From contig NC_088679.1 in NCBI RefSeq assembly GCF_950023065.1, forward strand, positions 25,544,001 through 25,608,000: 64,000 bases of DNA, written 5' to 3'. The position numbers and the translations under genes are program-made. Each line of letters starts with the position of its first letter. Positions within the stretch are counted from its first letter, which is position 1. Shown in pieces: positions 1 through 11,050 of the stretch. The notes under the pieces were generated by a model that was not told where the DNA came from, did no database searches, and worked only from the letters and a program-made list of their open reading frames with translations. Origin of the DNA: Planococcus citri (Eukaryota; Arthropoda; Insecta; Hemiptera; Pseudococcidae).

Positions 1-970
1 TCTTGCTTCACTTCAAAAATTTAAAATATCAATTTCCTGAAATATGCACATCTCAAACCAAATCCTATAATTTTTTTTTTTTTTTAATTTTTTGGAAACT
101 TAAACGTATTTATTTAAAAGGTCATTTTTGGGGGCTTTTCTAAAAAATATTTCATTATTTTTGTGTTTTTGTTTTAACTTTTTAGGGATATTGAAATTGT
201 GAAATTTGAAACTTTCACTGAGAAAGGTTGAGGAGAAAAATCTTGCCTTTCCGCCAAAATTGAACAAATGTTTCATTTTTTTAGATGTCAAAAATGTTGC
301 AGTTTGAAAGAATTGCTAGAAAATTTTACTCTCAAAAATTTGCCAAAAAAAACTGTAATTGTTTTTTTGCCAAAGTCGCCAAAATATCCTTGAGACTTGA
401 GTAGAGAATTCTTCACATGAAGCAAAAAACATATCTATGATTTAAAATTTTCCTTGCATAGGAAATTTTACTCCCAATCTTTAAAAATTAATTGCAAAAA
501 CCCAATTTTCCTAAAATTGTCAAAAATTTTGCTTTGTTCATTTTTTTTTGAAAAAATTGCCCAAAATTCTGATTTCTGTCTGAATTGCCAAAAAATCGTG
601 CTTTTTAGCCAAAAAAAAGGTGGAAAAAATTCTATTATTTGAAATGATTGCCAAAAAAGCCTGGGTTTTCAATTCGCAAAAACTCTGTTTTTAACAATTT
701 TTCCCCCTCAAAAGGAGTAAGTACCCATTAAAAATGATTCTGATTTTTGAAAAAATTGCTAAAAAAAACTCCAGTTTTTTTATTTTTGTCGTTGTTGTTT
801 TTTTTTGTAAAATTTCCAAAAAATTATGCTTTATGCAAAAGTTACTAAAAACACTGCTTGTGATAAATTTTACAAAAAATCAGCTTTAATACTAAATTTC
901 GCCTCTAAAAAATCATTTTATTCCAATTTTCAATTCAACGAATCCGCCAGATTTTAAAAACAGTTGAAAA
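1..970. repeat. Degenerate GCCAAAATTGCC-type minisatellite in AT-rich DNA
   Basis: From about 300 to 960 the sequence repeats variants of a word close to TTTTTGCCAAAATTGCCAAA, with units of roughly 30-45 bases that are heavily diverged and broken by T and A runs. The same word pattern returns at 7640-9110 and 40000-40690. No gene is visible. The first 300 bases are plain AT-rich sequence with a T run near 70-85. Confidence 0.55.
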
Positions 971-1780
971 TCGGCAGACCTTAGTGAACACCCTGTTGTG
1001 ATGAATAAGATGAGTGAGAAAAATACGAAAAAGCTCGTACGTATGTACTTTTCTTTTTCGTGTCACATTCTTAGAGTCTCAAAATGTGAGAAATGATGTT
1101 ATTCTCTTCGTAGGGTATCTAATCAGTCTTCCGAGACCTTGCACGAGTAACTGAAAAAGTCTTGCATTTATAAAAGTAGCGCTGAAAATCAAAAAATGCT
1201 GGCAAAGTCATGAATTTGGCCCAGAAACCCTGCATTTTTAATTACATTGAAAATCGTTAGACTATTTCGTTGGATATCATGAAACCATTCCTACATATTT
1301 TAGAAAATCTATTTTTGAGGTAGAAAGAGAAGGGAAGGAATCTGAAGATACTCTCAAATCTGGTGCATTGTTTAAGAGGGGAGGGGGCACAATTCTATGC
1401 TTAAGATCGAGCCAAAGATCTCCATTTTAATTTAAAGAATTTATTAGACACGTTGGTCCAATTTGAAACTATGAGCTTTAAGCAGTGCTACCTACCTAAT
1501 TTCTTTTCTTGAAAATTCATAAAAAAGGGAGGAAAACACGTTGTTAAGGAGGGTTTAAAATAAACTACATTTTTAGGGTTTTCATTGCAGCTCGCGAATA
1601 AAATATCATCTAGGAAACAGTCGCCCTTGTTGTCATGTTGTAACGACCGCATACATTTCCTTTCGTAGAATTTTTCTCGATCTCGACCACAGACGAGAGA
1701 CTTGAACGAAATCTTCGAAAAGCAAAAAAGCAATGCAGCCGAATAAGAAAACCGGAGGAAAAAAAACACCATCAAGACAT
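970..1780. other. No recognisable gene
   Basis: Mixed AT-rich sequence without a supportable reading frame or terminal repeats. A short GGGTATCTAATCAG word near 1112 resembles the end of the element at 29037 but has no visible partner end, so no element is called. Confidence 0.4.
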
Positions 1781-3190
1781 ACCGCTGCTGTGCTCTGTCG
1801 GCATTAACGTTGATAAATTATATAACAGCGGTATTTTCCTAAGGATTTAAACGTATCCGCGCAGAAGAAGGATAGCGGTGCGAATGACGAGGTGAGGCAG
1901 GACGTGGCATTATTTTCCATGTTTCTGCTCGGCAAGACAAAATCGCGCGCTAATTTTCCTTATACTTAGTCGTTGTTCTTGCTCTGTGTGTGTGTGTGTA
2001 TGTGTATGGCAGCAAACGGCGGAAAAGCTGCGGCTGCGGACGTTGATGTGGCAGGATGGCAGGACAGGGAAGGACTATATACCGCGGTGACGAAGATAGC
2101 AACAGTTATAACATTGATTTCTCGTCGTCGTCGGGCCCGCCGGCTGCCGCCACCTCGCCGTGCCCCCACGAGCCAATAAATTCTTCACAAATCGACCCCA
2201 GCGCTTTTTCTAAGATTAACTCTATCGTTATTTTGTACTCTTGTTTCTTTCTTCCCCAATTTCTCCGCTCGACTCGAGTTGTTTTTCGGAGGTTGCAGGA
2301 CCGCCGGGGCTGGTGCTGGTGCTTTTTTTTCCTCTCACGATAATTTGTGTCGGGAGGTGTGTTTTTCGATCGTCTTTATTTTCCGTCTTGTACGCAAGTT
2401 TTTCCATCTCTTTCTGGCGTGTACGATACGATTTGGCGTACGCGTTGGTAGAGAACAACCTGCCACCACGCTAAGGGTTGCAGGGATGGATTCGTGTAGT
2501 CGTGTCTTATTATCGATGTTTTACCGCTTTTTTGACGGCTTCTACGTGGAGATTTGAAAAATAAATAGAATTTTGATTTGGTCGGCGCAGCGGTATTTTT
2601 TTCCATTTGTCGACTACTCTATACGATGAGCTACGGTGCTCGTAAAGAACGAACGCAAAAAAAAAGGGGTGGAAAACGAATCGGCGACGCGACGTAGAGT
2701 TGTTTGCGTCGGGTAAATAAAAATTCTCCAGTAATGATTCCTTTTTACCGAGTTATCATGCTGAAAGGTAAAGAGCATAATGGTATAATGAGCTTTGAAA
2801 AGTTTATTTGACGTGTAGCCGCTCGCTCGCGTATCCCTCACCTCCCCCTCAACCCGGGAGCACGTTAACGTGAAAAACACGTGGTCGTATGTGTATGTGT
2901 GGGTTTTCCACCGTGGAGGTGTCGGCAGGAGCAGCGAAGGAGGAAAGGTTGCTAAAAACGTGTATCGATCTGACAAACGGAATTGAAAATGGCGCTGGCA
3001 TGGCGGTGTTTGGTAAAAGTGGATTTTTTAAGTGAATGTAACATGAAAGTGAAGCTTTGTGTTGCAAAAGGAGATTACTGCAGTAGATACGGGGTGAGTT
3101 TGTTGATAGGATTTGCAGCGAGTATACGTTCGATGATTCTGATTTGAAGTTGAGTTATCGGTGTTGGAAAATGGGTGATCACGAAATTTA
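1780..3190. other. CpG-containing single-copy segment
   Basis: Composition changes sharply to CpG-rich, low-homopolymer sequence with a short (GT)n stretch at about 1985-2005. Overlapping short open frames occur on both strands, as expected for higher-GC DNA with fewer stop codons. None looks like a known protein. It may be regulatory DNA, which is an inference from composition only. Confidence 0.35.
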
Positions 3191-3500
3191 AAAAATTCAT
3201 AGTACTAATGTGCTCGTACTGTTTGATGAAGGAAAGCTGAAATTCTGTTTGTGCCTTTTTTTGTATGTTGAGAAGACTGAAGATGCTTTTGGACCGTTTT
3301 TGGAACCTCCAGCAATTTTTTGGAAATTCCAGTTTCCAGTCTCCAAAAAAAATGTCATATTTGTCGAAATGAACGATGCATCTGTGATACTGCAAACACG
3401 TTCAGTGCATGTTGGTGATCCATTTGACCAAGTTCCCACCAGTTTTCCAAGGCTCCTGAACAGCTCAAAACCATCCCCGATTGACTCAGCTTATCCAAAA
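3190..3500. repeat. Divergent fragment of the 24-kb palindrome repeat family
   Basis: Phrases such as TTTTTGGAACCTCCAGCAAT and GGCTCCTGAACAGCTCAAAA, followed by GATTGACTCAGC, match phrases in the palindromic elements at 24229-25440 and 61570-62435. Only part of one arm is recognisable, and similarity is patchy. Confidence 0.4.
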
Positions 3501-3879
3501 TACGACATACTTGGACTAAATTTCAGTTTTTTTTTTTAGTGAATTTTTCGAATTTTCACTAAAACTGTAGTGTAGCCAATTGGAAAAGAATAAGAAACTG
3601 AATTTTTTCGCAAATTATCACTTATCAGGGTATCTAACAAGTAGTGAAATTAGTAAAAATGTAGTGATTTTAAAAATGCGTGGTTGAAGTAGTGAAAAAG
3701 TAGTGAATTCAGTCAAAAAAGGTTGTGAGAAAATGCGAAAGTTCAAACGCCCAACAAAAACAGAATGTTCATTTGTTCATTCTGTTGGAAAACCTGAAAA
3801 AGTCAGAGAATTTTGATAAAATGATCAATCGAAAAATTTGGATAAGTAAGAGCCTGTGATAAAAGGGTAACATTATTTT

Positions 3880-4150
3880 TCACTTCTTGAAACTCAAATT
3901 TTCAAAAGCTTTTGCCCTCATTTTGGTTGACTTATTTTCTATTATTTTTTGTGAGCACAATGAAAATTTCTAGATAATGAAAAAATCGAGTTTTTAAACC
4001 AAAAAATAAACTCCTCATAAAGAAATCGTTTTTAAGCATCTCAAAATGAAAATTTTCAAAATCTCTCGCCCATGCTTCTCTTGGGCCAATTTGTTTCTCA
4101 TTTTAAAATAAACAAATTTTCATACTTATTTGAGGCTTCCAAAAATTCAA
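3880..4150. repeat. Two tandem units of a GCCCTC-type repeat
   Basis: Two units about 150 bases apart share TTTTCAAAAGCTTTTGCCCTC / TTTTCAAAATCTCTCGCCC-like cores followed by similar T-rich text. The same arrangement occurs at about 54890-55220. Confidence 0.35.
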
Positions 4151-4191
4151 AAAAAAAAAAAAATTTGTAAGTCATACTTAAATTTTATGAA

Positions 4192-4437
4192 CAAAAATAC
4201 TGTCAACTAACAATGCTGGCAACTTCATTTAAAATACATTGGGCGTTTTTGTCGCACCAAGGAAGTAATACTCATGTCAAGGGCTCTGATTGGTCGATTC
4301 AAATCTCGTGGCTACTCGTGGCTATCAGTGCCACATAACAAACTGATCTGATAGGATTTAGTTACATACCAGGCTGCTAGGAGGATTAAACATCATTTTT
4401 CAACAGATTTGCCAGTATTGTTAGTTGACAGTATTTG
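4192..4437. mobile_element. 246-bp miniature inverted-repeat element with 7-bp target duplication
   Basis: The left end CAAAAATACTGTCAACTAAC and the right end GTTAGTTGACAGTATTTG are near-perfect inverted repeats that continue inward through AATGCTGGCAA versus TTGCCAGTATT. TTATGAA flanks both sides directly (4185-4191 and 4438-4444). There is no coding capacity. The CA...TG termini and a 7-8 bp duplication point to a hAT-type mobiliser, but the superfamily is an inference. Confidence 0.8.
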
Positions 4438-4444
4438 TTATGAA

Positions 4445-4714
4445 TTATGAATAACAAGACATCACCGATAGCAGCGATATCATATGCTTCAATTTGCCCA
4501 TATCCCAGGACTTTATGATTCTTGTAATTCTTATTAACTTTACAGACGATGCACATGTTGCATAACTTATTTCACAAAATATATAGTGCATAGAATTTGG
4601 ATGGTAATACATCCTTCGAAATACCATGTCTAACTTGGCTGGTCCTAAATGTCCATATGCGTAATGTAAATAATCAACAGTGTCGTAAAATAACAAATTC
4701 GGTAGATAATTGTA
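4445..4714 (-). pseudogene. Retroelement integrase zinc-binding (H2C2) domain fragment
   Basis: The minus-strand frame, open from 4714 down to a stop at 4445, contains HYAYGHLGPAK followed by RRMYYHPNS and then, after a short spacer, YATCASSVK. This is the order of the integrase N-terminal zinc-binding domain (His-x3-His, a glycine-leucine turn, a lysine, a Tyr-Tyr-x-Pro stretch, then a cysteine pair) found in gypsy- and BEL-type retrotransposons. The second cysteine of the pair is replaced by serine. The frame lacks an ATG, begins just after a stop, and no catalytic core follows, so this is a dead remnant of about 80 residues. It abuts the target duplication of the miniature element at 4192-4437, suggesting that element inserted into or beside the older relic. 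Its clade cannot be told by eye. Confidence 0.55.
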
Positions 4715-5384
4715 TCAATTGGCAAAATTGAGGGTTTTCTATCACATCAATCCACAAATTTTCATTCAGGAACACCCAACCTAAAAATAGCTTCTAGTTT
4801 AGAAATGGGGTCCATAATGATATCTGCCCTGGTCCGCATCGGCTCTGATATTTTTTTGTCGTTTTCATACTGGAATTAGTTTTGTCAGTCAAAATTATTC
4901 TTCACTTTTGGTTTTTTATTCGGCATTTTTGTACCCAATTCATCCCTCCCTCCCCCTTCCACAGATAATTTGGAGAATTACCCCTCTGCTTGCACGTTAA
5001 CATTTTTTTTTTTTTTTTTTATTAAAAAAGTTGATAATCAAAGTTTAGGTTGTTTTTTTTTATATCTCAGAAAGTATCCAGTTCGAAGAGAAATAAACAA
5101 AAAAAATTACTCTCCCCCCCCCTGAAACTTCTTCTTTAAATTAAAGTAGGTATAAGGTGAGTATAGAAAATTAGAAAAAATAGTCGAGAAAACCATGTAA
5201 ATTTTCTTCCAATTTCGTGTTGTTTTTTTTTTGAGAATTTTCCTGTGGAAAATTTGATTTTATTAATTTTTTTATGTGATGGAGTGGTGGGGGGCATTGG
5301 AGTGGAAAGCTTTCTAAAAATATGGTTGGAAAAAGTTTATGAAAAAAGTAGTGGTTTTTTCAACAAAAAAAAATCCGTTAGATA

Positions 5385-5740
5385 GGTAGAGGTACCATTG
5401 ATATTGATTAGCATTTTCCCCTTTAAAATATTCCAGCTCGAGAAACTGTGGTGTCATTGCTACGCTACAGAGCACCAAACGGTACTAGGAATATCTTCTT
5501 TTTATATTCCGATCTCAAATTTATTCCTGAAAAGTGTTGGTTATGAAAAATTACAGATATGTAAACTCGATGTTCACGCACGTTGGGTAAATCTTCATCA
5601 CCCAATCGGGCAGCAAATTTCCACGTAATAATTTGATTGTCAGATCGTGAAATGGACCCAATTACCGAAAAGTCCCTCAATTTTTTCCCACACAAAAGCA
5701 CAAAAATAAGAACCACCATTAGGATGGATACGAGAGACGC
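5385..5740. other. No recognisable gene
   Basis: Short unique-looking stretch between the composite element and the next CpG-rich segment. Overlapping short frames on both strands match no known family. Confidence 0.35.
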
Positions 5741-7330
5741 GTTGAATATAGAACAAATTTCATTTGCGCATCTTATTCCAGGGTGCTGCTGCTCTTAAGC
5801 TTTCATCTCAATTAACTGTTGCACTTAATTCAAATCCCCTATGCTAACGTTGCCGCCATCGTCATCGTCGTCTCCGTCTCCGTCTCGTTTACTAGGTAGA
5901 CTATATGGTACAGTGCGGCTATAGAGAGAGAGAGACGCGCTTATAAGCGAATTTTTCATTCGGTGAAAAGCACAAGCTCTAAGCTAAACAAACGACTAAG
6001 TGAATTTAAGTGTTCCTGAATGGATTAGTGTAGCGTGTTACTCGAGCTATATAGTGTTAGACGTGGTACTTCCTGCGAAGAAAAATTCCGATTTGTGCGT
6101 CGTTCTCGCTGTTTGCATCTCTCGTTTCTCCAGCGACGACGGCGGCGTCGCCGACGGCGTTATTATTGTTTAAATTTGTGTATACACAAACACAACGTAG
6201 AGTAGCACGTTAACGTTTAAATCGTTTATAATTTTAGGTTTTTGTTCTCCTCTTCTTCGCAGCTTCCTCTGTTCTGTATGGTAATCTGTACAGGACCAGC
6301 TCCGGTCCCTCGTAGTTGACTCGATGGTCTCTTTTCTCTTCCATTTTCCCATCCTGCGTATTACATGTACCTACTCGTATATATCTGCGTCTGTACGTAG
6401 CACTATATACGTAAAAAGGGTCAAAGACATTTTCAATTTATAAACCGGGAGACGTTTTATTACAATAAACGACGACTAAACATAAACACGATCGCGCTGC
6501 GCCGGTAAATTCGCCTTGGTGTACTTATTTCGATCGTTTTTAAAGTAGGTATACGAAGTAGCATGCTGGTGTATTATGCGCTATTTTACGTCTCTAAAAA
6601 AGCACAACTACGACACTACACGATGGAAAACGGAAAGAAATTATCATCGGGTTCATCCTATTCCAGTATCCGGATCGGTTGTCGTAACATTTCATCTTGG
6701 TGTATCATAGAGAGGCAAAGAGATGATCGCAACGTTTAGTTTCATTGTGGCGACTTATTTATCATAATATACAACGAAGAAAAAAAAAATACGTCGCGGT
6801 GCGTAGAGCTCCATTACGACGAGTATAATATACCGAAAAATCATCTCACTATCATTATACAAAGTGAACGGATCACTGAATACGCGAACGTATATTTCGA
6901 TAATCGTCTGCGTTCAATCATGGCTGATAGCTGATGGTTGAGCCATCGATTCCGACTCCGTCCTCAATGGTCTCGAGGATTTAGAATATTATACTACGTC
7001 GTATAATTCGCTAAAACAATCGTTGATTGCGATAAGAACATGAAGGAAAAAAATCACCGATTACCTACGCCTTCGAGATGATTGGTGTTACCCCTTACTC
7101 TTCTGTACGTCGATGGTCGTCGACGACCAGAGCAAATACGCCGAAAAAGCCCGATTCACGAGCGTTTATTCGACACGATCAAGTGTACGAATGGAGATAC
7201 GGATAGCAGCGATGGTAGAGACGAGGTCGAGCCGCAGCATCGCAGCTTATATTCGCCATTCGACCGTTAACTCAAATACGTTAATGAGGCTGATCGATGG
7301 CACGGACAGTTAGCCAACTGTCCGACCATG
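5740..7330. other. CpG-containing single-copy segment
   Basis: Sequence with many CpG dinucleotides, short CGTCGTC and CGTCTC runs near 5860-5890, a GAGAGAGAGA stretch near 5925-5935 and several ACTCGTA/TACGAGT words. No coding exon with credible splice signals is recognisable. The short frame at 7082-7313 has no family resemblance. Confidence 0.35.
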
Positions 7331-7574
7331 ATTTGCCAAAGGAAATGCTCTGCTCAATTTTATGAGTTTTTTTCGTCATTTTTTTTTATTTTACTACAGC
7401 TTCTTATCGACTTCCCGGATGCATGCGTACGTTAGAAGAGAAAAAATTTAGAGTCATTTTGATAAATAGAAGATAATCAGGTTGAATATTATGTTGATTT
7501 TATTTTAAACTTGCAGAAGCGAGGAATTGAATTGGGTTGAGTTTGTGAAGTAGAGCATGTGGATGTATGTAGAT

Positions 7575-7660
7575 TAGGGTGGATTGCAAAAAAAAAAAAA
7601 TGTTGGGAGGATTTTGACTAAATTCAGTCTAGATTTTAAGTAGAAAGTCACTCAGAAAAA
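7575..7660. repeat. Truncated copy of the CAAATTCAG repeat family
   Basis: GGATTTTGACTAAATTCAGT, followed by a short interval and GAAAGTCACTCAG, matches the start of the longer copies at 44523-44790 and 54060-54300. It breaks off into the minisatellite that follows. Confidence 0.45.
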
Positions 7661-9110
7661 TTGTTCAAAAATTCTCTCTTTTTTTAAATTGTCAAAAATT
7701 CTTGCTTTTTTTAAAAAATTGCTAAAAATTCTAGCTTGTTTACCCGAAATTACCTAAAATTACCAGGCAGTGCCGTTTTCTCATTAAAAAAATTTTTTTT
7801 TTGTTTGTTTTTTTGGGGTGTTTATAATTACAAGATTATTACACCCGTAAGGGGGGGGGGGTAGATTTGGTTTGTGAGGTTGATGCTTTTTATTAGGGAG
7901 ATGAATTTTTGAATGCAGATAAGGAAAAACTGATTTCTTTGTCAATAATTCTCTAAAATTGCAGCTTTTTTACTAAAGTTACAAAATTTTTGCTTTATGA
8001 AAAAATTATGCTTTTAGAAAAATTCCCTGCGATTTTCAATTTTTTTTTTCAAAAATAATCCAAAACTTTATTTTTTTTGCCGAAATTGCCAAAAAATGTC
8101 AAACCTTAATTGAGTTGTACAAATCTTGTTTTATGCCAAAAATTATCAAAAATACTCGCAATTGCTTTTTAGCAATTTAACTTACAATTAGTTTTCTTAG
8201 CTAAAGTTGCCAAGAAAGTCGTTTTTTGCCTAAAAAATGCAAATAATTACGTAAAATTCTTTTGGCAGCTTCCAAAAATTGCTGCTTTTTGCTAAAATTA
8301 TTTTGCTTTTTGAAAAAAATCATAAATTTTTTGCGATTTTCAATTTTTTTTCTGAAAATGATTTAAAAACCCCGCTTTATTGTCAAAAATTGCCAAGTAA
8401 TTTGGTTGTCAAAGTCTTGCTGTTTGTCAAAAATCATCAAAAATTCTCGAATTTTCAAAAATTGACAGAAATTCTAGCTTTTTAGCTATCCAACCTCGTT
8501 TTGTTACCCAATTGCCAAGAACAACTGTGTTTTTTTTTGCCTAAAAAATGCAAATAATCTCCTTGTTTTGAAAAAAATTGTTGGCGATTTCAAAAAATAA
8601 TTGCTACTTTTTGCTAAAATTATCAAATTTTTGCTTTTTGAAAAAATCTCACTTTTAATTTTTCTGAAAATTTCCAAAAATTGCTACTCTTTGCTTAAAT
8701 TATCAGATTTTTTTTTTTTGAAAAAAATTCTGTTTTGGGTGAAATTCCTTGAGATTTTCACCGAGCTTCGCTTTTTTGTCAGTTATGCAAAAAAATGATC
8801 AAGAAGATCTGCTTTTTGCTAAAGTGGTCAAGGTCTTGCTTCTAGCCAAAAATCGTAAAAATTCTCGCTTTTTAACAAAGTTGTTAAAAATTACGTTTTT
8901 TTTACAAAAAAAAACTATACAAAAGTTCCACTTTTTTTAAAAAAAATTGCCCAACAGTATCGATTTTTTTTCAGAAATCTGCAGATTAAGAAGACTCTTT
9001 TTGTAATTAAGTGTGTTGCTTTTATTTGGCAATAATTCTCATTTTGTTGCCTAAAATTGGCAAAAAAACTTGCTTTTTTATCAATTAAATTTTTCCAACA
9101 TCGAGCTCAA
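7640..9110. repeat. 1.5-kb degenerate TTTTTGCCAAAATT minisatellite
   Basis: Repeated variants of GCTTTTTGCTAAAATTATC, CAAAAATTGCTACTTTTTGC and TCGCTTTTTAACAAAGTTG run for about 1.5 kb. Unit length drifts around 30-45 bases, and a higher-order repetition is visible between about 8280-8400 and 8600-8720. Open frames here are artefacts of the repeat. It is related to the tracts at 300-960 and 40000-40690. Confidence 0.6.
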
Positions 9111-9540
9111 TCCATAAATTAAAGGAGCAGGGTACTTACATGAATTTTCGAAAATCCAATTTTTAACCATGGTATCTGACACAACTTTTCAAGGCAAATA
9201 AAAAAGCTTCTCTGCCAGAAAAGCCTTTCTCTGAGATTGAAGATGCTACGAGCAAATGACTTTTCAAGAGCGTTTAAAAATTTCTAGGCTCATATAAATC
9301 ATTGCCTTTAGTTCTTTTAATTTCAACGGTAGACAAATTCACGATGGGAAGCTTCCTCAAATGCTCAATGGTCATTTTTCGAGAAAAAGTTGAAATTTTG
9401 TCACTTTTGAATAACATTAGAGAGTTTCAAAATCCATACCTAAAGTTCAAAATGCACTAAAAATTCAAGACCTGAGTGACATCAGCTGCTGATTTTCAAA
9501 ATAAAACATCTCAAGTCTTTCTCAAAAATCTCATTTACCC
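9110..9540. other. No recognisable gene
   Basis: AT-rich sequence with no repeat ends, splice signals or frames that can be supported. Confidence 0.35.
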
Positions 9541-10655
9541 TCGAGTTCAATTTAAAATTCCTACAGCGTTCATTAGTGCGCGAGTATTCATAAATATTTC
9601 CGTATTTTGAATTATTGGTCTGACCGATACGATGTGGCGACCGTAATGGGTTATCGTAGGCACATACGGCACAGTCGTACGACTACTCTTGGGTGACGTC
9701 GTCATCGACTACACATCGCTGACTATGTCTCGTGGCATCGCCTGCTGGTCTGTGGAAAAAAACGACTAACGGAGAGAAAAAAATATAGGAAGAAAGGTGA
9801 ATACAACAAGATGCAGAGAAACGGAGACAGAAAGAGGTACTATATTAATGAAAATTTACGCTCTGTAAAATTATGTGCGTACGGTTATACGGCGGCGCGA
9901 GATAACTGGTCAGTTGTTGTTCAATTAGAGACACCAATGAGTTTGGTTGCCCTTCGCGTCGTCGTCTTCTTCTCGGTGTGTAGGTTTGTGCGGCTATTGC
10001 ACCGCGACCGGACCACTATACTATACTCGTTACCATGTACCAGATATGTACCGTGTACAAAATTCACTCACCACTCTGTATATTCGCGTAAAAATAACAT
10101 CTCGGAGTGTATTGCGGAAAATCACGTGCGATATACCGAGAGAGAGAAAGAAGAAAGAGTAGAGGAAGTACACCGAACCAAGACCACGACTAAGAAGGAA
10201 TTTATTATCGGTTATGTGCTTTGCTTGGTGCGTTATGTAGAACACGACGATAATATGTGTGTGGAAGACCCCGACGACGATGGCGTAATTTCAAGAAACA
10301 TACGTACGTAATTTTATTACCGTCGTTGCCGAGCAATTGTAATAATTTTTATAGAACGATTTCGTTCCGTTTGAGTGATGATGGCGATGGTGGCGGTGAC
10401 ACATCTGACGACGTAGCGATAATCCTATATCGAGGAGAAAAGTTTACTACTGTATTGCCTTGGGATTGGTATACGAGTCGATAAGTATTGCGAGGGAGTC
10501 GTTGCTTGCGGAAAAAACAGGCCACCTGAAGACACGAGAGAGAATCGCTCGAGAGAAGGGTAAATACTTGCTGGGAAGTTGGCAAGTTTGTTCGATTAAT
10601 CGAGAATTGAAAGCAGCAGAAACGAAATCGCTATTGTAAATAGTACACACGGTAC
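9540..10655. other. CpG-containing single-copy segment
   Basis: Higher-GC, low-repeat sequence. It includes the longest host-type frame in the window (9811-10311, 166 codons), but that peptide has no recognisable domain, and a competing frame exists on the other strand. It is treated as a chance frame. Confidence 0.35.
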
Positions 10656-10656
10656 T

Positions 10657-10797
10657 AGTATATTACTTAACTGTTCGGTAAAGTGCGTGAATACCAACGA
10701 GTGTGATTTTTGCAGCGCGAGCCGAAGGCGAGCGTTGCAAAGCACACGAGTTGGTGTTCACGTACATTTGCCGAATCGTTGAGTAATATGTTTTACT
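10657..10797. mobile_element. 141-bp near-perfect hairpin, likely a miniature foldback element
   Basis: The first about 65 bases (from ATATTACTTAACTGTTCGGT through CCAACGAGTGTGATTTTTGC) are matched inverted, at about 80 per cent by eye, by the last about 65 bases (GCAAAGCACACGAGTTGGTG through CCGAATCGTTGAGTAATAT). The loop is GCGAGCCGAAGGCGAGCG, itself an imperfect palindrome. It lies 70 bases from the LTR element. No clear target duplication was found. It could instead be an RNA or DNA hairpin with a function of its own. Confidence 0.6.
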
Positions 10798-10866
10798 TAA
10801 TTAGTATAGGTAAAGCTCTCAGTGCCTCACTGTTTAAAACAAGGCAGTTGTCTTTAAGTCACTATG

Positions 10867-11050
10867 TGTAGGAAACATATTAACGCACGTCAACAACAAA
10901 TAACAACGTTTATTATAAAAATTAACAAGGAACATTGAAATTACATCTTAACGCTTCGAGAACATAAACGCTAGTCAGGGAATCGAATACACGAGATCGA
11001 GAAGGCGCGTGTACGTAAATACCGCGTAATTACGATGACTATTTCCCACA
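10867..11050 (-). repeat. 3' LTR (184 bp)
   Basis: Identical base for base to 11869-12052. Minus-strand reading starts TGTGGGAAATAG and ends TTTCCTACA, giving short inverted TGTNGGAAA ends. AATAAA on the minus strand (10909-10914) is a plausible polyadenylation signal. The gag frame ends inside this LTR. Confidence 0.95.

Larger units (their letters stand above)
3626..5384. mobile_element. Non-autonomous hAT-like element interrupted by nested insertions
   Basis: The left end CAGGGTATCTAACAAGTAGTG (3626) and the following 120 bases match the left end of the shorter element at 29037. The right part (about 5165-5384) matches the right half of that element: a GTGG/GGGG stretch, then GTAGTG with T and A runs, ending near GTTAGATA, which is inverted relative to the TATCTAAC at the left. 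In the 29-kb copy these halves are adjacent. Here about 1.4 kb separates them and holds the miniature element at 4192-4437, an integrase fragment and minisatellite units. No transposase is present. Confidence 0.5.

Noticed and set aside
9811..10311. 166-codon plus-strand frame
   Set aside because: No domain, no splice or promoter support, opposed frame on the other strand, and located in higher-GC DNA where stops are rarer.
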